In this document: positions 45,894-55,040 of the stretch, piece by piece | Numbering within the stretch: the first letter of the stretch is position 1 | How the letters are laid out: every line of letters begins with the position of its first letter | Origin: Dyella amyloliquefaciens | Lineage (GTDB): Bacteria; Pseudomonadota; Gammaproteobacteria; Xanthomonadales; Rhodanobacteraceae | DNA: 64,000 nt | Direction of reading: 5' to 3' | Assembly (NCBI RefSeq): GCF_004296575.1 | Contig: NZ_SAYT01000002.1 | Coordinates: forward strand, 248,001-312,000 | The notes under the pieces: model-generated | The model's database searches: none | Told to the model about the DNA's origin: nothing | Seen by the model: the letters and a program-made list of their open reading frames with translations, nothing else | Program-made: the position numbers and the translations under genes

Positions 45894-46649
45894 TCAATCG
45901 CCCAGACGGGGCGATGGCGGCGCGTTCATGCCGAGGGCGTTGTAAACGTAGTAGCGAAGGATGCCCAGGTACTCGTGCATGCAGGCGTCCGTCAGCAACA
46001 CATTCCACGAGTCGGGGAAGAGCTCCCTGCGCGGATTGACCCAGTCACCCGCCACGGGTTGCGGCTCGATGCCGAAGTGCCCGAAATACAGCAACGAGCG
46101 ACGCAGGTGCACACCGGAAGTCACCAGCACCACGTGCTGCGGGGCCTGGGCCACGAGGATCGGACGGCTGAACTGGGCGTTCTGCCAGGTCGTCATGCTG
46201 CGCGTTTCGAGCAGGATGTCCGTCTCGGGAATACCCAACCGACGCAGGGCACGACCGTACACCACCGACTCCGCCTCGCCATGATCCTGCGAGTCTCCAC
46301 CGGTTACCAGGAGCCTGCACACCTTGCCGGCCGCGTGGCATTCGCTATACAGCTGCGCGGCACGCAGCACACGGCCATCAGCGAAATACGAAGGCTGCAG
46401 GGGCTCGTCACCAACCACCGCGGTTCCGCCGGCCAGCAGCACGATCACATTGGTTCCGGCCCAGTCGATCCGCGGCGCCGGCGAATAATGGCCCTGCAAG
46501 GGATGCAGCAGGATGCGCGGTATCGCACCCGACCCCACTGCGAACAACAGCACCACCGTCAGTGTCGCCATCACCGTGCCGAAGCGACGCCAGCGTCGCC
46601 GAAAGCACCACCACGCGAGCAGCATCATCGCGAACAGGACGGAGAGCAT
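45894..46649 (-). CDS. YdcF/ElyC-like DUF218 membrane protein
   Basis: Protein of 251 residues with two N-terminal membrane helices and a C-terminal DUF218 domain. Landmarks are NVIVLLAGGTAV (about 68-79), the LLVTGGDS motif (about 112-119), an ETRSMTTWQNA segment and VTSGVHLRRS, which form the conserved Gly/Glu/Ser site of this fold. E. coli YdcF binds SAM and ElyC/SanA affect cell-envelope integrity; no enzymatic activity is certain here. It is 84 bases upstream of the ClC start, same strand, and divergent from the lipase-like gene. Confidence 0.85.
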   Translation of the reverse strand: MLSVLFAMMLLAWWCFRRRWRRFGTVMATLTVVLLFAVGSGAIPRILLHPLQGHYSPAPRIDWAGTNVIVLLAGGTAVVGDEPLQPSYFADGRVLRAAQLYSECHAAGKVCRLLVTGGDSQDHGEAESVVYGRALRRLGIPETDILLETRSMTTWQNAQFSRPILVAQAPQHVVLVTSGVHLRRSLLYFGHFGIEPQPVAGDWVNPRRELFPDSWNVLLTDACMHEYLGILRYYVYNALGMNAPPSPRLGD

Positions 46650-46769
46650 GGGTTTTCCTGATCCGTGGAGAGTCGTGGCATCTTAGGGCCTTGCCGCAAG
46701 GCGGGGCGATAGCCCATCGCTAGCCCGCAGCCTGGAGGGCGGCATCTCAACCCGGCAGGGAACCTGGTC

Positions 46770-48209
46770 ATGACCACACTCGTTTTCGTCCACGGCTGGA
46801 GCGTCACCAACACCTCGACCTACGGCCCCCTGCCCCAGCGCCTGCAACAGCAGGCGGCGGCGCAAGGCGTCACGCTCGACACCGCCGACATCTGGCTGTC
46901 GGAATACGTGAGCTTCGACGATGCCGTGACCATGCCCGACGTGGTGCGTGCGTTCGACCGCGCCCTGCGCGACCTGCATCTGCTGGACGCGAGCTTTACC
47001 TGCATCACCCACTCCACCGGCGGCCCGGTGGTGCGCGAATGGCTGCGGGCGCAGCGTGAGCGTCCCGGCGCCTACAGCACCATTCGCCTCACCCACCTGA
47101 TGATGCTGGCGCCTGCCAACTTCGGGTCCGCCCTGGCACAACTCGGCAAGAGCGTGCTTGGACGACTGCACGCATGGTTCGATGGCGTGGAGCCAGGCCA
47201 GCGCATCCTCGACTGGCTGGAACTGGGCAGCGCCGAATCACTGTCACTCAATCTCGACCACATCCACGGTGACGATCCGGCGCAGAAGGGCCAGTACCTG
47301 TTCGTACTCACCGGCGATCGTCCCGATCGCTCGCTATACGACCACATCAACAGCTACACCGGCGAGGATGGTTCCGATGGCGTGGTGCGCATCGCCGCTG
47401 CGAACCTCAATGCACGCCACGCCGTGCTTGCGCGCGACGACGATGCAGCCATCGACACGCTCGCACTGCATGTCACGCAGGCGTCGCGCACGGCTTTCAA
47501 GCTGATTCCCGGTGCATCCCACTCCGGCACTGACCAGGGCATCATGGCTTCCGCACCACCTGCCACGGTGGATGCCCTGCTGCGCTGCCTTCGCGTGAAG
47601 GACACCGCCAGCTATCAGCAGCTGTGCGATGCGTTCGATGCGGAGAACACCGAGCGCGATGCCGAGCGCGTCGAATTCGAACCCGTTGGCCCCTTCTCGC
47701 CGCGCGTGCATATCCACGATCCCCGCAGCCTCCTGATCGTGCGGCTCACCGACGAGGCCGGCGAACCCTTGCGCGGGAGTCGCATGCTGCTCAACGCCGG
47801 CACGCCGCCGAACCCGGACTGGATGCCGCAAGGCTTCATGCTCGACCGTCAGGCCAATAGCCGCCAGCCCCACGTGGTGTCGCTGTTCCTCAATCACGCC
47901 CTGCTCGCCGGCACCCCACGGGTCGCCGATCCGGTCAGCAGCCGGAAGACACTGCGCGCGGCCATCGAGGCGCATCGCCCCTACAGCGCCAGCGTGCAGC
48001 CGGCTGATCTTGCCGGGCTGGTTCACCATGCGCTGGCTGCCATGACGTCCAGCGATGATCTTTTCGACGCCCTCGGCGCCCACCAGAGCACCGTGCTGGA
48101 TGTGGTGCTGCCGCGACTCGTGCATGAGGGTGTGTTCCGACTGACGCAGAAGCTCACCCCTGAGGATTTCAGCCGCCCCACGCCAGGCCCTGTCATCCCA
48201 ACCCCGTGA
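46770..48209 (+). CDS. Lipase/esterase-like alpha/beta hydrolase with C-terminal domain
   Basis: Alpha/beta hydrolase of 479 residues with no signal peptide. The N-terminal fold starts at LVFVHGW (oxyanion segment) and has its nucleophile in the elbow CITHSTGGPVV (about 78-88, nucleophile Ser82). The canonical G-x-S-x-G is altered to T-H-S-T-G, with Thr80 where Gly is usual. An Asp in the GEDGSDGVVRI segment and a His in ASHSGTD are candidates for the other triad members. Beyond about residue 290 there is an unassigned C-terminal domain (to 479) with HIHDPRSLLIVRL. It resembles palmitoyl-protein-thioesterase or lipase-like proteins; a toxin-like phospholipase role cannot be excluded. Followed by a small exported protein gene. 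Confidence 0.75.
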   Translation: MTTLVFVHGWSVTNTSTYGPLPQRLQQQAAAQGVTLDTADIWLSEYVSFDDAVTMPDVVRAFDRALRDLHLLDASFTCITHSTGGPVVREWLRAQRERPGAYSTIRLTHLMMLAPANFGSALAQLGKSVLGRLHAWFDGVEPGQRILDWLELGSAESLSLNLDHIHGDDPAQKGQYLFVLTGDRPDRSLYDHINSYTGEDGSDGVVRIAAANLNARHAVLARDDDAAIDTLALHVTQASRTAFKLIPGASHSGTDQGIMASAPPATVDALLRCLRVKDTASYQQLCDAFDAENTERDAERVEFEPVGPFSPRVHIHDPRSLLIVRLTDEAGEPLRGSRMLLNAGTPPNPDWMPQGFMLDRQANSRQPHVVSLFLNHALLAGTPRVADPVSSRKTLRAAIEAHRPYSASVQPADLAGLVHHALAAMTSSDDLFDALGAHQSTVLDVVLPRLVHEGVFRLTQKLTPEDFSRPTPGPVIPTP

Positions 48210-48308
48210 CACGCCGATCGGCGTGATGCATAGTCGCAAGAACTTGCGCTGCATCAAGGATGCGAGCGCCGCCGGCAGCTGACTGCTGGTCCACTCAGGG
48301 AGAGAGCA

Positions 48309-48809
48309 ATGAAGAAGCTGATTCTGCTGGCGATACTCGCCGGCCTGGCATGGTGGTACTTCGACCATGGCCGCCGCATCACCGAGGCGGATGTCCGCGC
48401 CAGCTACGAAGCCGACATGGATGCCACGCGCCGTTTCGATGGCGACTTCCTCTGTGCCCGCATCAGCGACGACTTCGCGGGCAGCGAAGTATCCCGACAG
48501 GATGGCGAAGACTTCGAAGAGCATTTCGACAAGGCCGGCCAGTGCAAGCGCATCAAGCGATCCATCGAAGCCATGCAGCAACTGAGCGTCGCCACGGGTG
48601 GCCGGATTTCGTTGAAGATCGATTACGAGATCAAGAACATCGAATTTTCGCCCGACCGCAAGCGTGCCACGGTGCAGACCGTCTCGACTGCAAAGCTGGG
48701 CGACATGACGCTGGCCCGCGACCGTACGACCGATCACCTGATCCGGCGAAACGGCCGCATCCTGAGCATCGCCAGCGAAGCAAGGGTCTGGACGTACACG
48801 CCCCAGTAA
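48309..48809 (+). CDS. Small membrane-anchored protein of unknown function
   Basis: Protein of 166 residues that I do not recognise. A strongly hydrophobic N-terminus (about 3-18, with Trp-Trp at the end) is either a signal anchor or uncleaved signal, followed by a charged soluble domain. Two Cys residues (about 49 and 78) could form a disulphide if the domain is periplasmic. The start is well supported by GGGAGAG 5-10 bases upstream. It lies 99 bases after the lipase-like gene on the same strand. I see no sequence repeats. Confidence 0.75.
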   Translation: MKKLILLAILAGLAWWYFDHGRRITEADVRASYEADMDATRRFDGDFLCARISDDFAGSEVSRQDGEDFEEHFDKAGQCKRIKRSIEAMQQLSVATGGRISLKIDYEIKNIEFSPDRKRATVQTVSTAKLGDMTLARDRTTDHLIRRNGRILSIASEARVWTYTPQ

Positions 48810-48957
48810 TCCGCTGGCACCCTAACCCCGATCGAGGGGCACGCGCGTTACACCGGTATGCACCCTTCCCTCACCCCATCGCACCATGCCCGATCCGTTC
48901 CGGCTCACACCCGCATCGCCGGGCATTGACCGCCGCTTTCGCTTAATCTCGTCATCC

Positions 48958-49512
48958 ATGGATGCCTCCGGGGATGACGACGCAACGTTGATGCTTGCCT
49001 ATGCCCGAGGCGAGTTATCGGCGTTCGACGCGCTCTACGCGCGCCACCGAGGCGCCCTGTATCGCTTTTTGCTGCGCAGCGCACGGGACCCCGCGTTGGC
49101 CGAGGAATTGTTCCAGGAAACCTGGAGCCGTGTCGTCGCAGCGCGCGCACGTTACACGCCGCAGGCGAAGTTCAGCACCTGGCTGCTACAAATTGCGCAT
49201 AACCTGCTCATCGACAGCTATCGTCGCAAGCGCCCGATGGCCGATGGAGAGGCCGCCGAGCAGGCACTGGATAACCTGCCGGCACCAGGACACGAGCAAC
49301 CCGAGCATGTCCTGTCGGATTTCGAGCGTCGCCGGCGCCTGCAGCGTGCGATCGAATCCTTGCCCGACGAACAGCGCGCTGCCGTGCTGCTTCGCCTGGA
49401 GCATGACCTGAGCGTGGAGGAGATTGCAGAAGTCACCGGCGTGGGACGCGAAACCGCGAAATCGCGCCTGCGCTACGCCATGAACCGATTGCGCGAGCAG
49501 CTGGCCGAATGA
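48958..49512 (+). CDS. ECF-type RNA polymerase sigma factor
   Basis: Sigma-70 family protein of 184 residues. Region 2 (about 20-85) contains FDALYARHRGALYRFLLR, then AEELFQETWSRVV and FSTWLLQIAHNLLIDSYR; region 4 (about 120-180) has LPDEQRAAVLLRLEHDLSVEEIAEVTGVGRETAKSRL, the -35-binding helix-turn-helix. No region 1 or 3, so it is an ECF sigma. The start at 48958 gives a usual N-terminus; the ATG at 48886 would add 24 Arg/Pro-rich residues and neither has a clear ribosome-binding site. It is coupled by a 4-base overlap to the next gene, likely its anti-sigma factor. Confidence 0.9.
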   Translation: MDASGDDDATLMLAYARGELSAFDALYARHRGALYRFLLRSARDPALAEELFQETWSRVVAARARYTPQAKFSTWLLQIAHNLLIDSYRRKRPMADGEAAEQALDNLPAPGHEQPEHVLSDFERRRRLQRAIESLPDEQRAAVLLRLEHDLSVEEIAEVTGVGRETAKSRLRYAMNRLREQLAE

Positions 49513-50327
49513 ACACGCACGATCATCACGACGACGATTCGCTGCCCGGCGAAGACGAACTCAAGGCGCTGTACGACAGCCTGCCTCGCAAGGAGCCTTC
49601 GCCGTCGCTCGACCAGGCCGTACGACGCACGGCCGCCGATGCCGTGCGACCCGCAAGGCGCAGTCCTCGCTGGCCGATCACCGCGGCCAGCGCCGCCGTG
49701 CTGCTGCTTGCTGCCGGCGTCAGCTGGCATCTGCACGAACAAGCCTCGGGCTACGTGCCCGCACCCACACCGAACATCGCAAGCGACCGCTCTCTTGCGC
49801 CTATCGCCCCGGCCGCCAAGGTCACGGCCGAACCCGCGGGTACCACGACACCCGCGCCCGTGCAGCCGACTACGGCCATGACGCCACGCACGAACGAGAC
49901 CATCCGCTCCGCACTGAAGCCGCGCGTGCTCGCCGCCACACCAACGACACGGCAAGCGACGCCTGCGCCGCAAGACCAGAGCATGGTGGAATCCGCGCCG
50001 CTGCCCGCACCGTCGGCACCCGCCGCCGCGCAGACCTATGCACCATCGCCGATGGCCAAGCAGGAGCGCGGCAGCGAAGATGCAATTCACACCATGGCTG
50101 CGAGAATGATGGCCGCGCCCGCCGCCGTACCGCCGGCCGCATCGCCACCCGACCCGACCGCTGCCAATCCTGCCGACAGTCCCGAGCAGGAGCTGGACAA
50201 GATCCGCGGACTGTTTGCGCAACAACGCCGCGACGAAGCATTGCAGCGACTCGCCGCGTTCCGGCAAGCTCATCCGGACATCCCTGTGCCCGACGACCTG
50301 CAAAGCCAGCAAGCGCATCATGAGTGA
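49509..50327 (+). CDS. Putative anti-sigma factor (single-span, Ala/Pro-rich)
   Basis: Protein of 272 residues whose ATG overlaps the sigma-factor stop (ATGA). An acidic cytoplasmic part (about 1-50) precedes one membrane helix (about 57-72, Ala/Leu/Val) and a long extracytoplasmic region rich in Ala, Pro and Thr. The C-terminal ~50 residues (LDKIRGLFAQQRRDEALQRL) form a helical pair resembling a TPR-like or anti-sigma C-terminal module. The zinc-finger motif (HxxxCxxC) of ZAS anti-sigmas is absent. The role as anti-sigma factor comes from coupling to the ECF gene. The last 8 bases overlap the yigZ start. Confidence 0.65.
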   Translation: MNTHDHHDDDSLPGEDELKALYDSLPRKEPSPSLDQAVRRTAADAVRPARRSPRWPITAASAAVLLLAAGVSWHLHEQASGYVPAPTPNIASDRSLAPIAPAAKVTAEPAGTTTPAPVQPTTAMTPRTNETIRSALKPRVLAATPTTRQATPAPQDQSMVESAPLPAPSAPAAAQTYAPSPMAKQERGSEDAIHTMAARMMAAPAAVPPAASPPDPTAANPADSPEQELDKIRGLFAQQRRDEALQRLAAFRQAHPDIPVPDDLQSQQAHHE

Positions 50328-50916
50328 CACGCTGTACACCCTCGCCACGGCCTGCCAGCACGGCGAGGACATCAAGAAGAGCCGCTTCCTCGCCCAGGCC
50401 GCGCCGGTGCACACGCCCGTGCAGGCGCTGGAGTTCATCCGGCAGGTGAGCGACGTCGCGGCCACGCACAACTGCTGGGCCTATCGCATCGGCCAGGACT
50501 ATCGCTTCAACGATGATGGCGAGCCGGGCGGCACCGCCGGGCGTCCGATCCTGCAAGCCATCGAAGGCCAGGGCATCGATCGCGCCGTGGTCGTGGTGAC
50601 ACGCTGGTATGGCGGCATCAAGCTGGGTGCGGGCGGACTGGTGCGCGCCTACGGCGGCACCGCAGCGGAGTGCCTGAGGCGAGCCGAGCGCATGCCGATC
50701 GTCGCCATGGCGCGCCTGGGCGTGAACTGCGACTTTGCCGAGCTCACCCTGCTCAAGGCGCGTTTGCGCGAGCTCGATGCGGACATCGTGGACGAGCAAT
50801 TCGGCGCGGATGGCGCCACGCTGGAGATCCAGCTGCCCGAACATCGCGTGACCGAGGCGCAGGCCCGCGTCACCGACATCAGCCGCGGCCGCCACGGCGC
50901 CAGGCGGCTGGATTGA
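50320..50916 (+). CDS. yigZ: YigZ/IMPACT family protein
   Basis: Protein of 198 residues of the UPF0029/Impact family. N-terminal IMPACT domain with HGEDIKKSRFLAQAAPV, ATHNCWAYRIG, DDGEPGGTAGRPIL and TRWYGGIKLGAGGLVRAYG, and a C-terminal DUF1949 ferredoxin-like domain (about 140-198). Function in bacteria is unclear; the family relates to eukaryotic IMPACT, which inhibits Gcn2. The chosen ATG overlaps the previous gene by 8 bases. The open frame extends 35 codons upstream but out of homology. Confidence 0.92.
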   Translation: MSDTLYTLATACQHGEDIKKSRFLAQAAPVHTPVQALEFIRQVSDVAATHNCWAYRIGQDYRFNDDGEPGGTAGRPILQAIEGQGIDRAVVVVTRWYGGIKLGAGGLVRAYGGTAAECLRRAERMPIVAMARLGVNCDFAELTLLKARLRELDADIVDEQFGADGATLEIQLPEHRVTEAQARVTDISRGRHGARRLD

Positions 50917-50988
50917 TATCGCAGGCGCATCGCCCCACGTAGTTGGGTTGCGAGGGCAATCCGGCCCTCGACCCCCTTTCGGAACCCG

Positions 50989-52767
50989 ATGCCGCCCATG
51001 ACCGAACCCGCCACCCCGCAACGCCCCGCGCGCCGTGTCGGCGCCCTGCTGCAGCTCTGGCCGTTCGTGAAGCCCCACGGCAGGCTGGCGATCGGTTGGC
51101 TGGTCTTCCTGGGCATCTCCTCGAGCGCCACCCTGGTGCTGCCGATGGCGGTGCGCCACATGATCGACCAGGGCTTCATCCACTCGAACGCCTCGGCGAT
51201 CAACGCAACCTTCCTCGGCCTGTTCGGTGTGGCCCTGGTGCTCGCCTTCGCCACGGCCGCCCGCTACTACTGCATCACCCTGCTGGGCGAGCGCGCGCTC
51301 GCATCGCTGCGCGCAAAGCTGTACTCGCATGTGATCCGGCTCGACGTCAGCTTCTTCGAACGCAGCCGTGTCGGCGAGCTGATCTCCCGACTGGGCACGG
51401 ATACGGAAGTGATCCAGGCGCTGATCGGCTCAGGCATCTCGGTCGCCCTGCGCAGCGCGGTGATGCTGCTGGGCGCCACTGCCATGATGATCTGGACCAG
51501 CCCACGTCTCGCCGGCCTCACGGCGCTGGTGATCCCCGCCGTGATGCTGCCCATCCTCGTGTTCGGACGCCGCGTGCAGAAACTGTCGCGCGCCAGCCAG
51601 GATCGCCTTGCCGACACTGCGGCCATCGCCAACGAGACCCTCAACGCCGCGCCCGCCGTGAAGGCCTATGCGCGCGAGGACATCGAAAGCACGCGCTACG
51701 GCGCAGCCATCACCCGCGCGCTCGCCATGGCGCGCAAGCGCATCGGCATGCGTTCCGCGCTGACCGCCACCGTGATCGTGCTGTTCTTCGGCGCCATCAC
51801 CCTGGTGCTGTGGGCAGGCGCACGCGACGTATTGAACGGCACGCTGGGTGCCGGTGTGCTGGGGCAGTTCGTGCTGTATGCGATCTTCGCCGCCGGCTCG
51901 CTGGCCGGCCTCTCCGAAGTGTGGGGCGACGTATTGCGCGCCGCCGGCGCGATGGAGCGCATCGGCGAATTGTTCGAGGAGCGCGCCGACATCACCAGTC
52001 CCGCACAGCCCACCCCGCTGCCCAAGCCCGTGCAGGGCGCGCTGCGTTTCGACCACGTGGAATTCCACTACCCCTCGCGACCTGACGCCCCCGCGCTGTA
52101 CGACTTCGACCTGTCGATTCGCCCCGGCGAAACGGTAGCCCTGGTCGGCCCATCGGGCGCGGGAAAGAGCACGGTGTTCGCGCTATTGCTGCGCTTCTAC
52201 GACCCGCAGGCCGGGCGCATCACGCTCGACGGCGTCGACCTGCGCGCCCTGTCGCTGCCCGAACTGCGCGGCGCGATCGCGCTGGTGCCGCAGGAAACGG
52301 TGATCTTCGGCGGCAGCGCGGCGGACAACATCCGCTTCGGTCGCCAGGACGCGGACGATGACGAGGTGCGCGAGGCGGCCACGGCCGCCGAGGCGCATGA
52401 GTTCATCCGCGCCATGAGCAAGGGCTATGACGAGGAGCTCGGCGAGCGCGGCGTACGGCTTTCCGGTGGCCAGCGCCAACGCATTGCGATCGCGCGCGCC
52501 ATTTTGCGTGACGCTCCGCTTTTGCTACTGGACGAAGCCACCTCCGCACTCGATGCCCAATCCGAAGCGGCGATCCAGCAGGCGCTGGAGCGACTGGAAA
52601 AGGGCCGCACCACGCTCGTCATCGCGCACCGCCTCGCCACCGTGCAGCGTGCTGACCGCATCGTGGTGATGGATGGCGGCCGCATCGTGGCGCAGGGCAC
52701 GCACCAGAGCCTGCTGGCCGAAGGTGGTCTCTACGCGGAACTTGCGCGACTACAGTTCACGGCCTGA
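50989..52767 (+). CDS. ABC transporter, fused permease/ATPase (MsbA/BmrA-like exporter half)
   Basis: Half-transporter of 592 residues: six-helix ABC transmembrane domain (about 25-320) and one ATPase domain (about 345-590). The Walker A is GPSGAGKST (387-395), the signature LSGGQRQRIAIARAIL, and Walker B LLLLDEATSALD, followed by the H-loop in IAHRLATV. It works as a homodimer or heterodimer; substrate could be lipid A-like, a drug or a peptide, and the sequence does not decide. The start has GGAA five bases upstream; ATG 50998 is three codons later. No partner permease gene is adjacent. It converges on the prolyl oligopeptidase gene with about 10 bases between. Confidence 0.9.
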   Translation: MPPMTEPATPQRPARRVGALLQLWPFVKPHGRLAIGWLVFLGISSSATLVLPMAVRHMIDQGFIHSNASAINATFLGLFGVALVLAFATAARYYCITLLGERALASLRAKLYSHVIRLDVSFFERSRVGELISRLGTDTEVIQALIGSGISVALRSAVMLLGATAMMIWTSPRLAGLTALVIPAVMLPILVFGRRVQKLSRASQDRLADTAAIANETLNAAPAVKAYAREDIESTRYGAAITRALAMARKRIGMRSALTATVIVLFFGAITLVLWAGARDVLNGTLGAGVLGQFVLYAIFAAGSLAGLSEVWGDVLRAAGAMERIGELFEERADITSPAQPTPLPKPVQGALRFDHVEFHYPSRPDAPALYDFDLSIRPGETVALVGPSGAGKSTVFALLLRFYDPQAGRITLDGVDLRALSLPELRGAIALVPQETVIFGGSAADNIRFGRQDADDDEVREAATAAEAHEFIRAMSKGYDEELGERGVRLSGGQRQRIAIARAILRDAPLLLLDEATSALDAQSEAAIQQALERLEKGRTTLVIAHRLATVQRADRIVVMDGGRIVAQGTHQSLLAEGGLYAELARLQFTA

Positions 52768-52776
52768 CGCAACACC

Positions 52777-54957
52777 TTACCTGTCCGCCTCGGCGACTCC
52801 GACAGGCGTCGCCTGTGGCGTCCAACCGGGCTCGCCACCCTGCCAGCGCACGAAGGTGACGATATCGGTGAACAAGGCGTCCATCTGCGCCTTGGTCGAC
52901 CCCATACCGTGCCCCGCCTCCTCATCCACGCGCAGCAGCACCGGTGACTTCGATCCCGTCGTGCGCAGCCGCGCCGCGAACTTGGCCGGCTCCCACGATG
53001 GCACGCGCGGATCGTTGAGTCCGGTGGTGATGAGAATCGGTGGATAACGCGTGCCGTCCTTGACGTTGAAGTAGCTGTCCATCGCCAGCAGGTTGCGGAA
53101 CCCCGCGGCGTCCTTCACGGTGCCGAACTCGGGAATGTTCGGCACACCGTTGGAGAAGAATTCCTGGCGAACCGTGTTGGCTGCCGGCACCTGATCGATC
53201 ACGCCCGCGAACAGGTCGGGCCTTTCTTCCATCGCGCGCCCGACGGTAATGCCGCCGGCCGAACCGCCAAGGATGAAGAGCTTGTCGCGCGTCGTGTAGC
53301 CACGGGCAACAACATCCTCCGCGCAGGCAATGAGATCGCGCCAGGTGTTGGGCTTGTTGGCGTCCTTGCCCGCGAGGCGCCAGGCGTCACCAAGCTCTCC
53401 GCCACCGCGCACATGACAGACAGCGAATGCGATGTTGTTGTCCAGCAGATTGGCCCAGCGGGGCGTGAATGCCGGAAACAGCGTCATACCGTACGAGCCG
53501 TAGGCGTACATCACCAGCAGCTGCGGATGCCGGGCGTGCCTGCTCTCCACATAGCTCAACGGAATCGACACCCCATCCTTCGCCTTGGCAGACAACTCGT
53601 CCACCGCATAGGCGGACGGATTGAAGCGTGCCGGCGCACGCCCAAGGCCCTGGTCGGCCAACGCACCCTTCGCCGGGTCATAGGCGAGCACCGTCAGCGG
53701 CGTCACCCAGTTGTCCATGCTGAACAACAGGCCGGGCACACGGGGATCAGCGGACAGCCCCGACACCGAGCCCTTGAAAGGCAAGGCAATCGACTGCTCA
53801 TCGCCACCCTCGAACGACACCTTGAACAGCTCGGAATACACGCCGCGTCGCGCGTAGACATAGACACCGTCCGCTGCCGCGGCAAATCCCTCGATGACAC
53901 GGCCCGGCCGCGCCGCGACGATCGTCTTCGCCGCCGACAAAGGCTCGCCCATCTTGAATGCCTGCACCTTGAACGTCGGTGCATCCTGGTGCGACAGCAC
54001 AAACACGCGGTCGCCCACCACGTCCACCGCCGTCACGCCATCGGACGTCTTGACCATCGGCTTCCAGGGAGCCCGTGGGTCTGCCGCCTTCTCCACCGGC
54101 ACCGACCAGATTTCCATTTCGTTCTGCGTGCCATTGACGATGTTGGCGAGCGCGACCGTCGCGCCGGGCCGCACCAGCACCACGGGGAATTTTTCCGGCG
54201 GCATTTTGATGGCACTCGTCGAACCTCCCAGCACCGTGACCGGCTCATGCTGGAGATCCCACGCGACGTTGCGGATGTTGAGCAGCTTGTCCGCTTCCGG
54301 CGCCCCGTCGCGCAACTTGGTCTGCAGCAGGACGAAGACCTTCCTGCTGTCAGTCGTCCAGGCCGTCGCCCCGAATCCGGCCAGCGCCAGTGGGCCGGCG
54401 ATCTGCTTGCCGCTCGCCACGTCATAGACATAGAGCGACGCGTCCTCGGACCCTCCGGCCGAGATGCCGACCGCCACCTTGCTGGCATCGGGAGATGGCA
54501 GGAAATAGTCCACCGCGTAAGGCTTGCCGCCGTGCCTCACACGCCACGCCGCCAGATCGACCAGCTTGCGCGCCTTGCCCTGGGCGTCGCGAGCCCACAG
54601 GTCGAAATTGTCCGAACCGGCAGCGCGCTCCTTGTAGAACAGCGCGCCATGACTACGCACCACGTCCGTCACCAGCGTGAAGGCGCCGGCCAGGTCGGCC
54701 ACCTGCTTGAACAAGGCCGCGCGGCCGGGCACGGAGTCAAGCACGGCCGAGGTGTAGCGCCCCTCCGCCTTCAACCACGCCGCGACCTCGGGGTCACCCA
54801 TCTTCTCCATGTAGCGGTATGGGTCGGTAAGCGTGGTGCCGAAGTAGGTGTCCTGCACGGGCCGCTGCGGCGGCGCCGGCGGAGGTGCCAACTGCGCCAG
54901 CGCGGGGCCGGCGAGCGTCCCGATAAGGACAAGCAGAGCCAGGTTCCAACGTCGCAT
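52777..54957 (-). CDS. Prolyl oligopeptidase family serine peptidase (exported)
   Basis: S9A-type peptidase of 726 residues with a signal peptide (about 1-22, ending Ala-Leu-Ala-Gln). N-terminal part DPYRYMEKMGDPEVAAWLKAE is the family's conserved opening, followed by the beta-propeller (about 80-440) that gates access, and the alpha/beta hydrolase domain with nucleophile Ser in ILGGSAGGITVG, Asp in GLNDPRVP and His in EEAGHGMGSTKAQ. It cleaves short proline-containing peptides. Start 54957 has GAGG eight bases upstream; the ATG two codons earlier is too close to it. Confidence 0.9.
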   Translation of the reverse strand: MRRWNLALLVLIGTLAGPALAQLAPPPAPPQRPVQDTYFGTTLTDPYRYMEKMGDPEVAAWLKAEGRYTSAVLDSVPGRAALFKQVADLAGAFTLVTDVVRSHGALFYKERAAGSDNFDLWARDAQGKARKLVDLAAWRVRHGGKPYAVDYFLPSPDASKVAVGISAGGSEDASLYVYDVASGKQIAGPLALAGFGATAWTTDSRKVFVLLQTKLRDGAPEADKLLNIRNVAWDLQHEPVTVLGGSTSAIKMPPEKFPVVLVRPGATVALANIVNGTQNEMEIWSVPVEKAADPRAPWKPMVKTSDGVTAVDVVGDRVFVLSHQDAPTFKVQAFKMGEPLSAAKTIVAARPGRVIEGFAAAADGVYVYARRGVYSELFKVSFEGGDEQSIALPFKGSVSGLSADPRVPGLLFSMDNWVTPLTVLAYDPAKGALADQGLGRAPARFNPSAYAVDELSAKAKDGVSIPLSYVESRHARHPQLLVMYAYGSYGMTLFPAFTPRWANLLDNNIAFAVCHVRGGGELGDAWRLAGKDANKPNTWRDLIACAEDVVARGYTTRDKLFILGGSAGGITVGRAMEERPDLFAGVIDQVPAANTVRQEFFSNGVPNIPEFGTVKDAAGFRNLLAMDSYFNVKDGTRYPPILITTGLNDPRVPSWEPAKFAARLRTTGSKSPVLLRVDEEAGHGMGSTKAQMDALFTDIVTFVRWQGGEPGWTPQATPVGVAEADR

Positions 54958-55040
54958 GAACATGCCCTCAGCCGCAAGACCTTGCCGAGGGTATGCCGCT
55001 GCCTTGTCGCTTCAATCCAGCCTAAGACGTAGGAAAACGC

